From Crotalaria pallida (Eukaryota; Streptophyta; Magnoliopsida; Fabales; Fabaceae): a stretch of 64,000 nt of DNA. The notes below the pieces were generated by a model. The model did no database searches and was not told the origin of the DNA. It saw only the letters and a list, made by a program, of their open reading frames with translations. Positions 33,111 through 43,307 of the stretch are shown here, in pieces; position 1 is the stretch's first letter, and the number at the start of each line of letters is the position of its first letter. Where the stretch lies: contig CM075654.1 of assembly GCA_037953625.1 (NCBI GenBank), forward strand, positions 21,941,501 to 22,005,500, given 5' to 3'. The translations under genes and the position numbers were made by a program.

Positions 33111-33426
33111 GTCAAGATCGGCATCACTATTTATCTTCTTCATCATTTAGCAGCACGCCGCATGCATCTCTTCGTCTCTAACATTATAGTACTATGCATA
33201 CCTGGAAATTTTGTCCTTATCTCTCAGTACCCATATATCAACATCCTTAAGATTTCAAAATTTAAAATCAAATCAGTAATGCAAGAGAGACAAATTTAGA
33301 ACGTTACAAAGAAGAGGAAACAGGACAAACATATCTCTGATCAGTGCAGAAAATGTCTAGTATATCTATTGCAAAGGACATACATATTTTCCACTCTCTC
33401 TCCTACCTCATGCATGTTGGGATCAT

Positions 33427-33433
33427 TATAAAA
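33427..33433 (+). promoter_or_regulatory. TATA box of copia A 5' LTR
   Basis: TATAAAA followed about 30 bases later by a purine-rich leader. It is the only good TATA in this LTR and lies about 320 bp downstream of the CTCGG arrays. Confidence 0.6.
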
Positions 33434-34045
33434 GGATAGGTTTTCTTCTTCAGAGCAAATAAGAATCAGAGAAAGATAAACAGAGAACAAGAGCAAAAAT
33501 TTCAAAACCTTCGCTGGTACACAGTGAAGCAAAACGCAGAAAAGAGAGAACGATAGAGTTAGAGAGCAAAATAGTTATACTCAGAAACCAAGTCTTAAAT
33601 CGTTCTCTACACTTACAAAATCCTTTCTCAAACACTTAACCGAAAACTCTTTTGTTCATCAAACCTTCAGAATCATACACACTTGAGTTTCGGGTAGGAG
33701 CCATCTCATTCATTCAAACTGTTCTTCAAGTCTTGAGGTGTTCTCAAGCAGTGAAAGTCTTGGAAGGTTTCCAAGCTCGTTCGAGAGGTTCTTCGCGATT
33801 GAAGTCTTAGAAGGTTCCTGAGCAAAAATCCAAGGAGGTTCTTTGGTGCAAATCCTTGAAGGTTTCAAGGTGTCTTGATGGTTTCAAGACTTGTTAAATT
33901 AGGTAGAAGCCAAGAGTTTGGTACTCTCTTGGTGGGCTAATTGATCCCTCGTAATTTTTATCAATTTAATTTTATTAAAGGCTCCTTAAAGGTTTTAAGG
34001 GGGACTGGACATAGCTCACCGTATTGGTGGGTGAACCAGTATAAA

Positions 34046-34792
34046 TGTAACACCCTCACAATTTTTATAGCTTAATTACTAATAATTTTGTTGATTTTTA
34101 ATTAGGACTTGAAAATTTCGTTTTAAATCTTAATGAAAATCCGACAGAGTTTCTTCTGTTTATCAGACTTCCCAAAAATTTAGAGTTTTCACCTGTCAAA
34201 CCAGTACAATCCAGAAAAACATTTCAACACTTCTAAATTATATTAATTAACTTTACAAGCCCTAATAACAACATATAACAAGCTCGGGCTTATAGCGATT
34301 AGATTATTTCAAAAACCCAAAATAGATTAATTATAATAAAATGACCATAATACACCCTTAACTAAATTACACTCCACGATGTGGAGTGCACCCCTGCTCG
34401 GCCAGTAATAGTGCAAGCTCAATCTCGGTACCTGAAAAATGTTAAGGGAATGAGAATTGCACATGAAATAGAAAGGCAGTTTCCAAAAAGACATAACAAC
34501 CCACTAAGCCAAGCACAATTTCCAAATAGTACACACATAACACATTTCTAATCATTCATAACATTAAATCGTTTCCAAGTTACACCTCATCAAAGATTCC
34601 TATTTCCACTATTATTTTCCTTTACATAACATTTCCATTTTCATTAACATTTCCATTTCCCTATTCCTAATAATACTTTCCTCATTCTCATTTTTATTAT
34701 GTACAGCACTAGGATTTTGAGAACTCGCTAGGTAATTGGAACACCTGTCTAGGGACTTTTGACACCTGCCAAGGCTTTACTGTTCGAATAAT
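34046..34792 (-). repeat. Element E 3' LTR, outer part
   Basis: Starts tgtaacaccctcacaa and matches the first ~750 bp of the right LTR. It contains the acceptor (minus TTTTTCAG^GTACCGAG, near 34432) and stem-loop 34370-34388. A ~70-bp deletion between gtaaa repeats is visible near 34777 relative to the right LTR. Sirevirus F begins after ataattggtgg; the exact base is uncertain. Confidence 0.85.
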
Positions 34793-36316
34793 TGGTGGTA
34801 TTGGCTAAAGTCACCCAAGAGGGGGGGTGAATTGGGTGTCTATAAAAACTTTGAAGTTCAATCGCAACAAACGTTCTTTTAAAGATTAACAGAGATTAAA
34901 CGAGCGGAAGACTTTTAGAACGAATGAAAAACGATTTTAAGAGAATCGAAACACAATATTTATTTTAACAGATAAAACTTTTTATACGCGTGATTGAAGA
35001 AATAAAACACAAAAACGCTAAACACACGCTAAATAGATTAAAACGTGAAAAATAGCTTTTACCCGCGAAACTTATAATCAACACAAATTAACATGCAGAA
35101 ATAAAAGAGATAAGGGATAGAGAAAATTACACCGGGGATTTTTATCCTGGTCCGGCAAACAACGCCTACATCCAGTCCTCAAGCGACCCACTTGAGCTTT
35201 TCACTAAGCCAAGACGCAACGCATCCCCAAGTACATCCAGAGCGCCCCGCAAGCTACTAGGAATCCCACCGTTCGCAAGGGACCTCGAACAAAATAGCCT
35301 AACTACTAGGAATCCCACCATTCGTATAGCGCTACCCAATACAACAGGGTTAACTCACCCTATGAACGCGACACACGTTCAATCCTAAGGGAAAACACGC
35401 CCTAAATATCTAATGTTGTCACACCCCTTACAATCAAATGGATTTGCACGAAGAAATGTGTGCAACTAACAATAAAGCTCTCTAGATAGAGCAGATACTA
35501 CAATAGAGTCCTATGACAAATGATAACCTTAAGCAAACTCAATATCAAACCAATATGATGATGATGATGATGATTTTCTTCTCAAAAGAATTTTTGTCAA
35601 GAAGAGAGAAGGAGAAGAAGAAGATAAAGTGATGTGTGTTTAGTGTTTTTAAAAAGGTAGAAGAAGTTGCTGCAAATCAGAATCGTGCTCATCCAGAAAA
35701 GGAAATAAATCATTCTGGGAATCTGATTGATTTCAGCACGTTTTTCAAAATTTTGAAAAGAGTAATCGATTACTTTGGTCATTGTAATAGATTACTTGCT
35801 CTCAGGTTTTTCATAACAGTTGCAGCATTAAAAGATAATCGATTAGTAGCTTCAAGTAATCGATTAATGTCACTTAAATGACCAGTTCAAGGAAGTAATC
35901 CATTACATGAATCTAATTAATCCATTACTCACTCTCTGGTTACAAGTTGCATCAAGTAATCGATTATTCCAGAAGGGGTAATCGATTACTCCACATGAAA
36001 AACAGTTTTTCAGAGATAAATTGTAACCAAAGGTTTTCGCAAAACATTTTCATAAAGGCTTTTCCTGGAGCAGAGGTTTTAAAAATACTTCTTCTAGGTT
36101 TTTCAAGAACAAAAAATATGTCATCATCATAAGGTTATAATTAAGTGCTTTTTAGATTACTATTTGCCTTCAAAGAGTTCTAAGCCTAAAAGACTAGGTC
36201 TTCAATCAGGCAAACAATCTTTACATCATCAAGGTACCTGAACCTGTTCAAAACATATATTGAGTTGTGTTGTGTCATCATCAAAACATCATAAAGGGAA
36301 ACCATGAGTTTCAACA
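34793..36316 (-). repeat. Sirevirus F 3' LTR
   Basis: About 1.5 kb. In element orientation it starts TGTTGAAACTC, has a GTAATCGATTAC array 300-560 bp in, a TATA-like TTTTTAAAAAC near 35650, a GAT trinucleotide run (35556-35575), and a conserved tail with cccaattcacccccc. Confidence 0.8.
35757..36000. promoter_or_regulatory. GTAATCGATTAC array in Sirevirus F U3
   Basis: About eight exact or one-mismatch copies of GTAATCGATTAC (for example 35762, 35835, 35858, 35957, 35979), mostly in pairs separated by about 10-15 bp. In element orientation they are upstream of the TATA-like sequence. Confidence 0.65.
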
Positions 36317-36580
36317 CTCCCCCTTTTTGATGATGACAAACACTACCTGCAAAACCAAGGTTAGTACATGATATATAAAAAAAATTAAGGCATTCAGATC
36401 TTTAACACGTAAGAGCACAACTCCACACAAGGAGTACAAAATTCACTGAATCATAACTCCCCCTGAATTTATGACTCATTTCATGAATCATTCATGATTG
36501 CAACCTGTTCCTGTTTCCTGTTTTGCTCAAGTCTTTTCTCATGACAAAGATATGAGAGATATACTTCTCCCCCTTTTGAC
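36317..36580 (-). other. Multiple polypurine tracts of Sirevirus F
   Basis: Minus-strand AAAAAGGGGGAG (36317-36328) abuts the LTR. Further G-rich purine tracts occur at about 36452-36460 (AGGGGGAGTT) and 36568-36578 (CAAAAGGGGGAG). Repeated tracts of this type are a described hallmark of Sireviruses. The rest of 36317-36833 is non-coding with repeated catgat/tcatga words. Confidence 0.7.
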
Positions 36581-36833
36581 ATCATCAAAAAGGTGAGATG
36601 CCAAAGATAGACATAATGACATAATGACATCACATGACAAAAAAAATAGCAAACCAATAAAAGTGCAATTGTCATGATAAGTCAAACCGAAATATCCAAA
36701 ACATGTTAGAGAAAAAAAAAACCAAATCCAGAATCAGGTGCAAAGAGTTTAAAAACTAGGGGTTAAAACAGCAAATACTAAACATAATCTAGATAGCAAG
36801 AATAATAAGATGATCAAAGAGTGGAGCCACAAG

Positions 36834-37904
36834 CTAATGGTCATTGGTGAATGGTGATCGATTCTGATGCCTCAAATGATAGATGTCTTGCTGCATCGCC
36901 TCCATGTTGACATGCATCTGTTCCATACCGGAGGTGAGCTGAGCAAGAGAGGAATCGACTGAACGCATATGGTCATCAGAACGTCTCATATACCCTCTAA
37001 CATCATCCATGAAGAGCTGCATGTACGAAGGTATATGATCAGGAGGATAAATAGCTTGTAGCGGTGTGAAATCTGGATCCTGAGCTGGTGCATCATCTTG
37101 ATGTTGCTGCTGCTGTTGTTCTTCCTCATCATCAGGGTTATAATTGTGATTAGACTTGCGCTCTCGTCGATGAGTTTTTGGTATCCAACCTCGATCTTCC
37201 ATGTTTACCCATCCCATGTTTCCAAAGAAGTTGGTATCCATGCGCATGACGGCATTGGGAGCAATCCTAGCTTCTCCATTAACCGGAATCCGGAAACGTC
37301 TCAGGATGTGAGTAATCAGAGGAGCATAAGGTAGTTTGGTTGTCTTCAGCTTCATATTCTGGTCGATAGAGCGACGAACTTTTCTAGCTGTATCAATCAT
37401 ATGCTTCAGGACATACCAACCCCAATTTATGGGTTTGTTGTGAGACCAAGCCCATAAAATAATGTAGTCAGTATCCATCAGCCTGAAGTAATTACCTTGA
37501 CGAGGAATGAGACAACGATTGATAATGAAATGAAGTACACGAAACTCAAACTTAAGATTCCCCGAAGTCAAAGTCTTCCCAGAAGGTATTCTGTCATCAA
37601 TGAATTCTTCTTTAGTCGCTTTCTTATCATACTCATCTCCCCACAAATTTTCTGAACTAGAACCAGTATACGTGATTCCATCCATGGGTAAATGAGTTAT
37701 GTTTTTCCATGTGTTCAAATTTATTTTGATGCTTCTGCCCTTGACCTCAGAATACAGAACATTCTCCTCAGAATTCCAAACAAGATTAGTGTAGAAAACC
37801 CTGACCAAGTCCTCATAATAATCGCCCCCGATAGTGCTAAACTCAAACAGTTCTTTTTCCTTTAGGAGCACTACGGCAGGGAGATTGCAATCTTCACCGT
37901 CAAA
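36834..37904 (-). pseudogene. Sirevirus F envelope-like frame (putative plant transposon protein domain), 5'-truncated
   Basis: Open for about 357 codons up to the junction with element G, so the true start is missing. The frame contains VRVFYTNLVW, FEFRVLHFII, DYIILWAWSHN, GWYVLKHMIDTAR and KLPYAPLITHILRRF, resembling the domain annotated in legumes as putative plant transposon or envelope-like protein. This is followed by an acidic/Gln-rich linker (DDEEEQQQQQHQDD) and a C-terminal heptad-like segment (about the last 60 residues) suited to a coiled coil. Its place just before the 3' LTR is where Sireviruses carry their extra envelope-like gene. No transmembrane segment is evident. Function in the element is unproven. 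Confidence 0.65.
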
Positions 37905-38090
37905 TGTAATATCCTCAATTTAAAATGTTTAATATAATATGAATTATGCAAGATATTGTGTTAAGTTGAATTGGATTTATGAGACTCATAAGACTAAGAG
38001 ATGTGATTTAGTTTAGAAAACATAGCCTAAGGTGTATGAGAACTAAGGAAAATGTTCTAGAGTAGAAACTATGAGAAGATGGAAAAATAG

Positions 38091-38352
38091 CAAAGTAATC
38101 GATTACTATTGGTGAGTTAATCGATTACTAGCTCTCAGCCAAAATGCACCAAAATGTTGCATTGAAGAGTAATCGATTACTCTTGGGCAAGTAATCGATT
38201 ACTGAGCCTCTGCTGAAAACACCAAAATTGTTGCATCAAGATGTAATCGATTACTTTATGGTCAAGTAATCGATTACAAGGCCTCAGGTTGGAAGTCATA
38301 AAAATGTTGCATTGAAGAAATAATCGATTACCTGGCTAGGGTAATCGATTAT
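38091..38352 (+). promoter_or_regulatory. GTAATCGATTAC array in element G U3
   Basis: Eight copies of TAATCGATTA in 260 bp, arranged as pairs about 20-30 bp apart. Pairs recur every ~65 bp and each is followed by caaaatgttgcat-like text. The last copy ends about 12 bp before the TATA box at 38364, so the array is placed like a proximal enhancer. Confidence 0.7.
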
Positions 38353-38363
38353 TATGGGGTCTG

Positions 38364-38370
38364 TATAAAA
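38364..38370 (+). promoter_or_regulatory. TATA box of element G LTR
   Basis: TATAAAA directly downstream of the AATCGATT array. A leader with gagtgcatgtgatgcactct (itself palindromic) and pyrimidine-rich text follows. Confidence 0.65.
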
Positions 38371-39300
38371 AAAAGAAAAGAAGAGTGCATGTGATGCACT
38401 CTCCCTCACACAAAAGGCATCTTCTTTTGAGGCTTAATTCCTAGCCACTCATTTCCTCCCCAAACAAATAAAATCATTCACTCTCACTCTCATAATCTAC
38501 TCTCCCTCAAACTCATCTTCTTCTTCCTCTCTCTCAACCCACGAGTTCCTCTCCTCCCTCATAGGGTTCCATTTTCTTTTCTCAAAATCAAGCAAGAGCA
38601 AGTGATTTCACACCACCTCCATCATCAAATATCTTCCTTTGTAAACTCCAAGTAAGTATCAAGTTGTGGGTTCTCCACTTTCTCTCTCTAAACTCGTCCT
38701 CCCCCTTTCTCTCTCCTCCATCCATGGTGGTTTTTGATTCTAAGCCATGGAAGCTCCACTTTTCTTGAGTTTTGGCATGACCCATGATATGAATACTAAT
38801 CTTTTCTTGTTATGGCTCCATATTAGGTTTCATCCTCCTCTCTTGGTTATAGCTCCTTGGTGGGAAAGGCTAAATTTTAGAGCAAGCTAAAATCTCCCTA
38901 TCTCTAAGAACATGAGGTAAGGAGGTTTGTGTTACCATACTCTAGGGGGTAGGTTATATTGTGTATATATTGGGTTGCTAGGAGATATGTGTTAGTTAGG
39001 ATAAAGAACCCTAGGGTGGTTAATAATATGTTAAAATGTGATTATGCATAAAAGTATATTGATATGTTATGTTGTGCTTAAATGTGACTATGATATTTGA
39101 TTAAGTGGTTGATATTGTGCTAAATTATGTTGAGCCTGGAATTTATGAATGTTAATGAATATGTTGATTTGAATAGGTATAAATGATTCTTTGGAAAGTG
39201 AAAATATAATTACCTGTTTAAATTGATGAATCCATGAAAATGATTACAAGTGAAATAATTGAAAATGAAATTCAAAGACTTAAAAAAAACAAATAGTGTG

Positions 39301-39705
39301 TGATCCAGATCTTGTAAGACGTTGTCCGTAGGAGACTGTACGCATAGACCGCGTAAGACGCACTTGATGCGCCGCTATAAGACATTGTCCGAAGGAGACT
39401 GTACGCAGTTATGGACACACACACCACATATTAATTAAAGGTAAAATTGGATTGTGCCTCTCCAGATCTTGTAAGACGTTGTCCGTAGGAGACTGTACGC
39501 ATTGATCGCGTAAGACGCACTTGATGCGCTGCGGTAAGACGTTGTCCGAAGGAGACTGTACGCAATGATGGATGCACCTTCTGATTGTGGAATCCGGGTC
39601 TTGTAAGACGTTGCCCGTAGGAGACTGTACGCATAGACCGCGTAAGACGCACTTGATGCGCTGCTGTAAGACGTTGTCCGAAGGAGACTGTACGCAATGA
39701 TGAAA
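39301..39705. repeat. GC-rich tandem array in element G LTR intron, three ~145-bp units
   Basis: Units start near 39309, 39463 and 39598: gatcttgtaagacgttgtcc, gtaggagactgtacgca, ccgcgtaagacgcacttgat, gtaagacgttgtccgaagg. This is the inverted equivalent of the C array words (gtcttac, ggacaacgtcttac). Confidence 0.85.
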
Positions 39706-40502
39706 ATCAACGTAATAAATTATAAAAGTCTGTACAAAAACACAAAGAATGTGTGATTAATAGTGGGTTTGTAACCTTATGCAAGAGTTTGATTAAGATG
39801 TAAAATGGTAGAATTTAGAAAGGGATGGAATATTGAAATTTTAAACTACAAATGAATTAACTTACTAATGAAATGGAAATAAGTGAATTGTTTGAGAGTG
39901 ATTACTGGTGTATGTTCACTATATGCTTACTTGTGTTTGGCTTGGTGGTTCAATATAGCATAATAGAAACTGCTTCCCTATTTTATTGTGTAATACTCAC
40001 CTCCTTACCATTTTTCAGGTACTGAGTCGGAGTTTACACCAGGACCGGCCGAGCAGGATTACTCTCCCTCACAGGGAGAGTAGGGTTGTGGGGATTTTAG
40101 AGTTTTTGTAATGACCTAAGCCTCCTGCATCATTTTGATGTATATGTTTTGTATATACTTTTTGAGTGAGGCTTAGGGTGATATATTTTGGGCATAGTTG
40201 ATGTTGTGTTTTCCTGACTCACAAACTTGGTGTTTTGTTGACACTCTGAAAACAGATTTCTGATGTTTTACTTTTGAGCCCATGGGGCAACTATATGATG
40301 CATATATATATATATATATATGATTTGAGCCCTGCTGGCTACTGCTAATATTATATGAATGTGTTAATCAGGTTGAAATTTTAGAAAAGTCCGAAAAACA
40401 AACGAAACTCCGTCCGTTTGACGGTTGATTTTCTTAAATTAAAAAGGAATTTTTAAGTCCGCTTTTTAATTAAGGGTAATTAATTATAGGGTGTTACATT
40501 TA

Positions 40503-40514
40503 TGGTATCAGAGC
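40503..40514 (+). other. Primer-binding site of element G
   Basis: TGGTATCAGAGC, four bases after the LTR end; initiator tRNA-Met type. Confidence 0.9.
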
Positions 40515-40677
40515 AGTTTCTCCTCGGCCTTGGAGTTATGCAAACTCCACATGATTACTCACCTAACGAGTAATTGATGCTCATAGTAATAGTTTAGGAA
40601 TTTAATAGTATAGTTATAGTACTATGTATACATTTAGTAGTTGAGTTTTACTGGTCTATTCTCTTTGGCTAAGCAGT

Positions 40678-41979
40678 ATGGCTGGAAGAAGGGCTGGTAA
40701 TGATGGGCTTGCAGCCATTCTGGAGCATCTATCTCAGATGCAGCAGCAACAGGGAGAACAGATGGCAGCTGCTGCAGCACCAGCAGCAGCTCTGCAATTA
40801 GCTCCAATTGAGGTTGACTGGATGGCTAGGTTCCGAAAGAATGATCCGCCTCGTTTTGAGGGTGGAAATGACCCTGATGGAGCACAAAGGTGGATACAGG
40901 AGATTGAGAAGATTCTCCGTTCTCTTCAACCACCAATGGAGCAACATGTTAGACTAGCTGAATTCATGCTGACCAATGAGGCTGAGCATTGGTGGGACCA
41001 GCAAAGGAGGGGATTGGTGGCAGCCAATCCGGTTGTGTCTTGGGAAGTATTCAAGGATCTGTTCTTGGGGAAGTATTTCCCTGAAGATATTAGGAGGGAG
41101 AAGGAGATTGCTTTTCTCCAACTGACTCAAGGTTGTATGTCAGTTGGGGATTATGCAGCTAGGTTTGAAGATCTTATCCGTTTTTTCTGACTATCGGGAT
41201 GCAAGTGAGCGCGGAAAATGCGTTAAGTTTGAGTCTGGACTCAGGACCGATATTCGCCTCTCGTGTGAGTATCACAATATTGACAACTTGGCCCATTTGG
41301 TTAACATGGCGAGCACTTATGAGAAGGGGCTTAAGAGGAAAATGGCTGAAGACAAAAGCAAGACTGTGCAGAGAAGTGGTGGTCCTATAAGGGTCAAGGG
41401 TGCGGTGCAGCGACCAGGCCCCTATCCACAGCCTAGATCAGGCCCTATAGGGGGTTCATCTGGTCCTATTCTGCCTTGTCCCCATTGTGGAAAGCAACAT
41501 AGAGGTGTATGCTGGAGTCTGAATTAGAATCAACCAAATGTCACTTGTTTCAAATGTGGACAACCCGGTCATGTTGCAGCTAACTGCCCAAAGAATGTAG
41601 TTAAGAAAGAAGCTAATGTGACTAGGGAATAGAGGGTTGGTGATGGCCGTCCACTTCAGCGGGGGAAGGTGTGAACACTTGATGGAGAAGAGGTGACTGA
41701 GGCTGATGAGTTGATACGAGGTATTGGCCATATAAATGATATTGCATATGGTATTCTTTTTGACTGTGGAGCTACACACTCTTTTATTTCTGACAATTGC
41801 ATGGACAGATTAAAATTGTCTGCTGTTGAGATGCCATTTAAGTTGTCTGTGTCTACCCCTACTAATTCAGCTGTGGTAACATCCCTGATGTGTTTGGATT
41901 GCCCACTCCGAGTATTGGAGCGGGAATTCAAAGTGAACTTAATATGTTTGCCCTTAACCAAGCTGGATATTATCCTTGG
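40678..41979 (+). pseudogene. gag: Element G gag and protease start
   Basis: ATG 40678 (MAGRRAGNDGLAA). The capsid region is intact to EDLIR at 41175, where an extra T in a T-run shifts frame. The second frame (41144-41527) carries NMASTYEKGLKRK and ends in TAG. The zinc knuckle CFKCGQPGHVAANC (about 41547-41589) is followed by two further stops near 41631 and 41672. The protease frame starts at 41693 with ELIRGIGHIN and FDCGATHSFIS, and stops at LDIILG where the H LTR begins. It encoded the structural polyprotein and is now defective. Confidence 0.9.
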
Positions 41980-42402
41980 TGTAACACCCCAAAATTTTAA
42001 TCCCTGATTAATGAAATGTTAATTACAAAATTTATTATAATTAATTATTTCTATTTTAATCTTTGATTAAAAATCTGTTCTTATGTAATTAGGGAATATG
42101 TGTGCATTTATTTTGTAAGTATAATTATGCATAAAATAAATGTTTTGCATATTAGTCCCTGATTTGGGACCTAGAAGTAATTATAGGAAAGGTTTTGGAG
42201 GGAAAGTAAATAAAATTATTATTTTTCAAAAACTGGTCAAAACACTCAAGTGTTTCTGAAAAGACTCGAGTGTTCTGGTCAGAGTTGCACGAGTTAGTGC
42301 GTTTGGTGAGTCACCACCAACGATTCCCCTCCGTTGACACGAAAACACCTCTCAACCACGTTTCCCATTGTCGTGTCGGTCTGCATGAGCTTGCCCTTTG
42401 TC

Positions 42403-42409
42403 TATATAA
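42403..42409 (+). promoter_or_regulatory. TATA box of element H LTR
   Basis: TATATAA. The H2 copy has TATTTAA at the homologous place (about 48265). Two ACTCGAGT-type palindromes lie 120-165 bp upstream. Confidence 0.6.
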
Positions 42410-42827
42410 GCCGATTGAACTCGAATTGTGAAGCATTTTGGCCAAATTGTTGAAGAGTTAGTGAGTTTGGGTTCTTGATTCGTTTCCTTCGATTCTCCCT
42501 TAGTGTTTGGATTTGAGTAACAAATTATACAGCAATACAAAGCTCACATCTCGAGCTTTGTATAGACACTAAATTCGTGAGCTGAGAGTGAGTGTGGAGG
42601 AAGAATTGAAGCTTGGAAGTGGAGCCTGTTACTGTCAAACCTTTCTCTGGAGCTTACTTGGATCCTTGATTTTGGTAAGCTCACGAGTTCTCTGAGTCTC
42701 AAATTGGTTTCTATAGTTAGTATATGTTGCATAGAGTTTAGAAATACTAATTCCCCCAATTTCTATCTCTGTTTCATATGTCAACCAATTCAATCTTGGT
42801 ACTCTACTCAAAACTGTCCTGCATGTG

Positions 42828-42896
42828 ATGCTTGAAAGGGTTTTTGGTGCTGTGGTGCTTTCTTTTGCAAATCTCCTATTGTTTCACGATTTTGAG
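42828..42896 (+). CDS. LTR-encoded protein of element H, candidate exon 1
   Basis: ATG at 42828 opens 23 codons that end exactly at a strong donor, TTTGAG^GTAAGG (GT at 42897). The peptide is hydrophobic (MLERVFGAVVLSFANLLL...), like a signal peptide or anchor. The homologous place in H2 (48695-48766) also has ATG, 24 codons of hydrophobic residues, the same donor and the same phase (0), sharing an LL-H..E ending. Joining to 44291 keeps the frame. Whether splicing occurs is not shown; the alternative is translation of exon 2 alone from its own ATG. Confidence 0.5.
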
Positions 42897-43307
42897 GTAA
42901 GGGGAAAGCTTTCTATTCACTAGATAGAGTTTAAATTGCATGAATTTAATTAGAGAGCCACCAAGAGGCTCTAAGGACTTCGATTGAATAGGGAAATTGG
43001 TTTGGAGACCAACTTGTGCTCTAAGTTTGTTGTGAGCAAGTTCCATATGATGCATGCAAACTGTTTTAAGTTCAAATTCACAAGTTTATTGAGTATATTG
43101 CAATTTGATATGTTAAGTTGTGAATTTGTATGTTTTATGCATAATCTCTTGATTCTCTGTCAAATCTGTTAATTGATGTGTTCTATGTGTTTGAGCATGT
43201 TCAATATATGATATATGAACTCTGTTGATCATTGGATTGAGCTAGGAATGGTTAGAATTGAAAATGGTGTGTTAAAACCAAGTTTCCAGTCTGTTCTGTA
43301 AGAAAAG

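Larger units (their letters stand above)
32050..34045 (+). repeat. Copia A 5' LTR, piece 2
   Basis: Follows the duplicated ttagg (32045-32049). The first 1.1 kb is built of CTCGG-rich tandem arrays (U3). A TATA box lies at 33427, then a leader with an aagaatcagagaaagataaa stretch and repeated ggttcttcgcg/gaagtcttggaagg phrases. It ends at ataaa (34041-34045), the target duplicated by element E. Confidence 0.8.
34793..37904 (-). mobile_element. Sirevirus F (Ty1/copia), 3' part: envelope-like frame, polypurine tracts, 3' LTR
   Basis: On the minus strand: the envelope-like frame (37904-36834), several G-rich polypurine tracts, then an LTR starting TGTTGAAACTC at 36316 and ending near 34793 with the ccaattcacccc/cttgggtgac phrase typical of legume Sireviruses. 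The 5' part was cut off by insertion of element G at 37905, and its continuation is absent from the window. The left border in element E is approximate (34793-34802). Confidence 0.75.
37905..40498 (+). repeat. Element G 5' LTR
   Basis: Starts TGTAATATCC, ends GGGTGTTACA, 2594 bp. In order: GTAATCGATTAC array, TATA (38364), leader, candidate intron 38917-40018 (CATGAG^GTAAGG...TTTTTCAG^GTAC, about 1.1 kb) with a three-unit GC-rich array, stem-loop 40062-40080, and a (TA)n run near 40304. Confidence 0.85.
37905..41979 (+). mobile_element. Ty3/gypsy chromovirus G (Tekay type), 5' part only
   Basis: Inserted into Sirevirus F. The 5' LTR is 37905-40498, PBS at 40503, gag at 40678 and protease to 41979, where element H inserted after ctggatattatccttgg. 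Remaining pol and the 3' LTR are absent from the window, lost in the deletion that ends near 47838. It is closely related to element C: leader, gag start, zinc knuckle and protease all align. Confidence 0.85.

Noticed and set aside
32109..33299. Frames of 87-125 codons in the CTCGG-rich region
   Set aside because: They arise from tandem repeats in the U3 of copia A; no conserved domain, upstream of the TATA box.
39431..39710. Minus-strand frames of 88-91 codons
   Set aside because: Products of the three-unit GC-rich array in the element G LTR intron.
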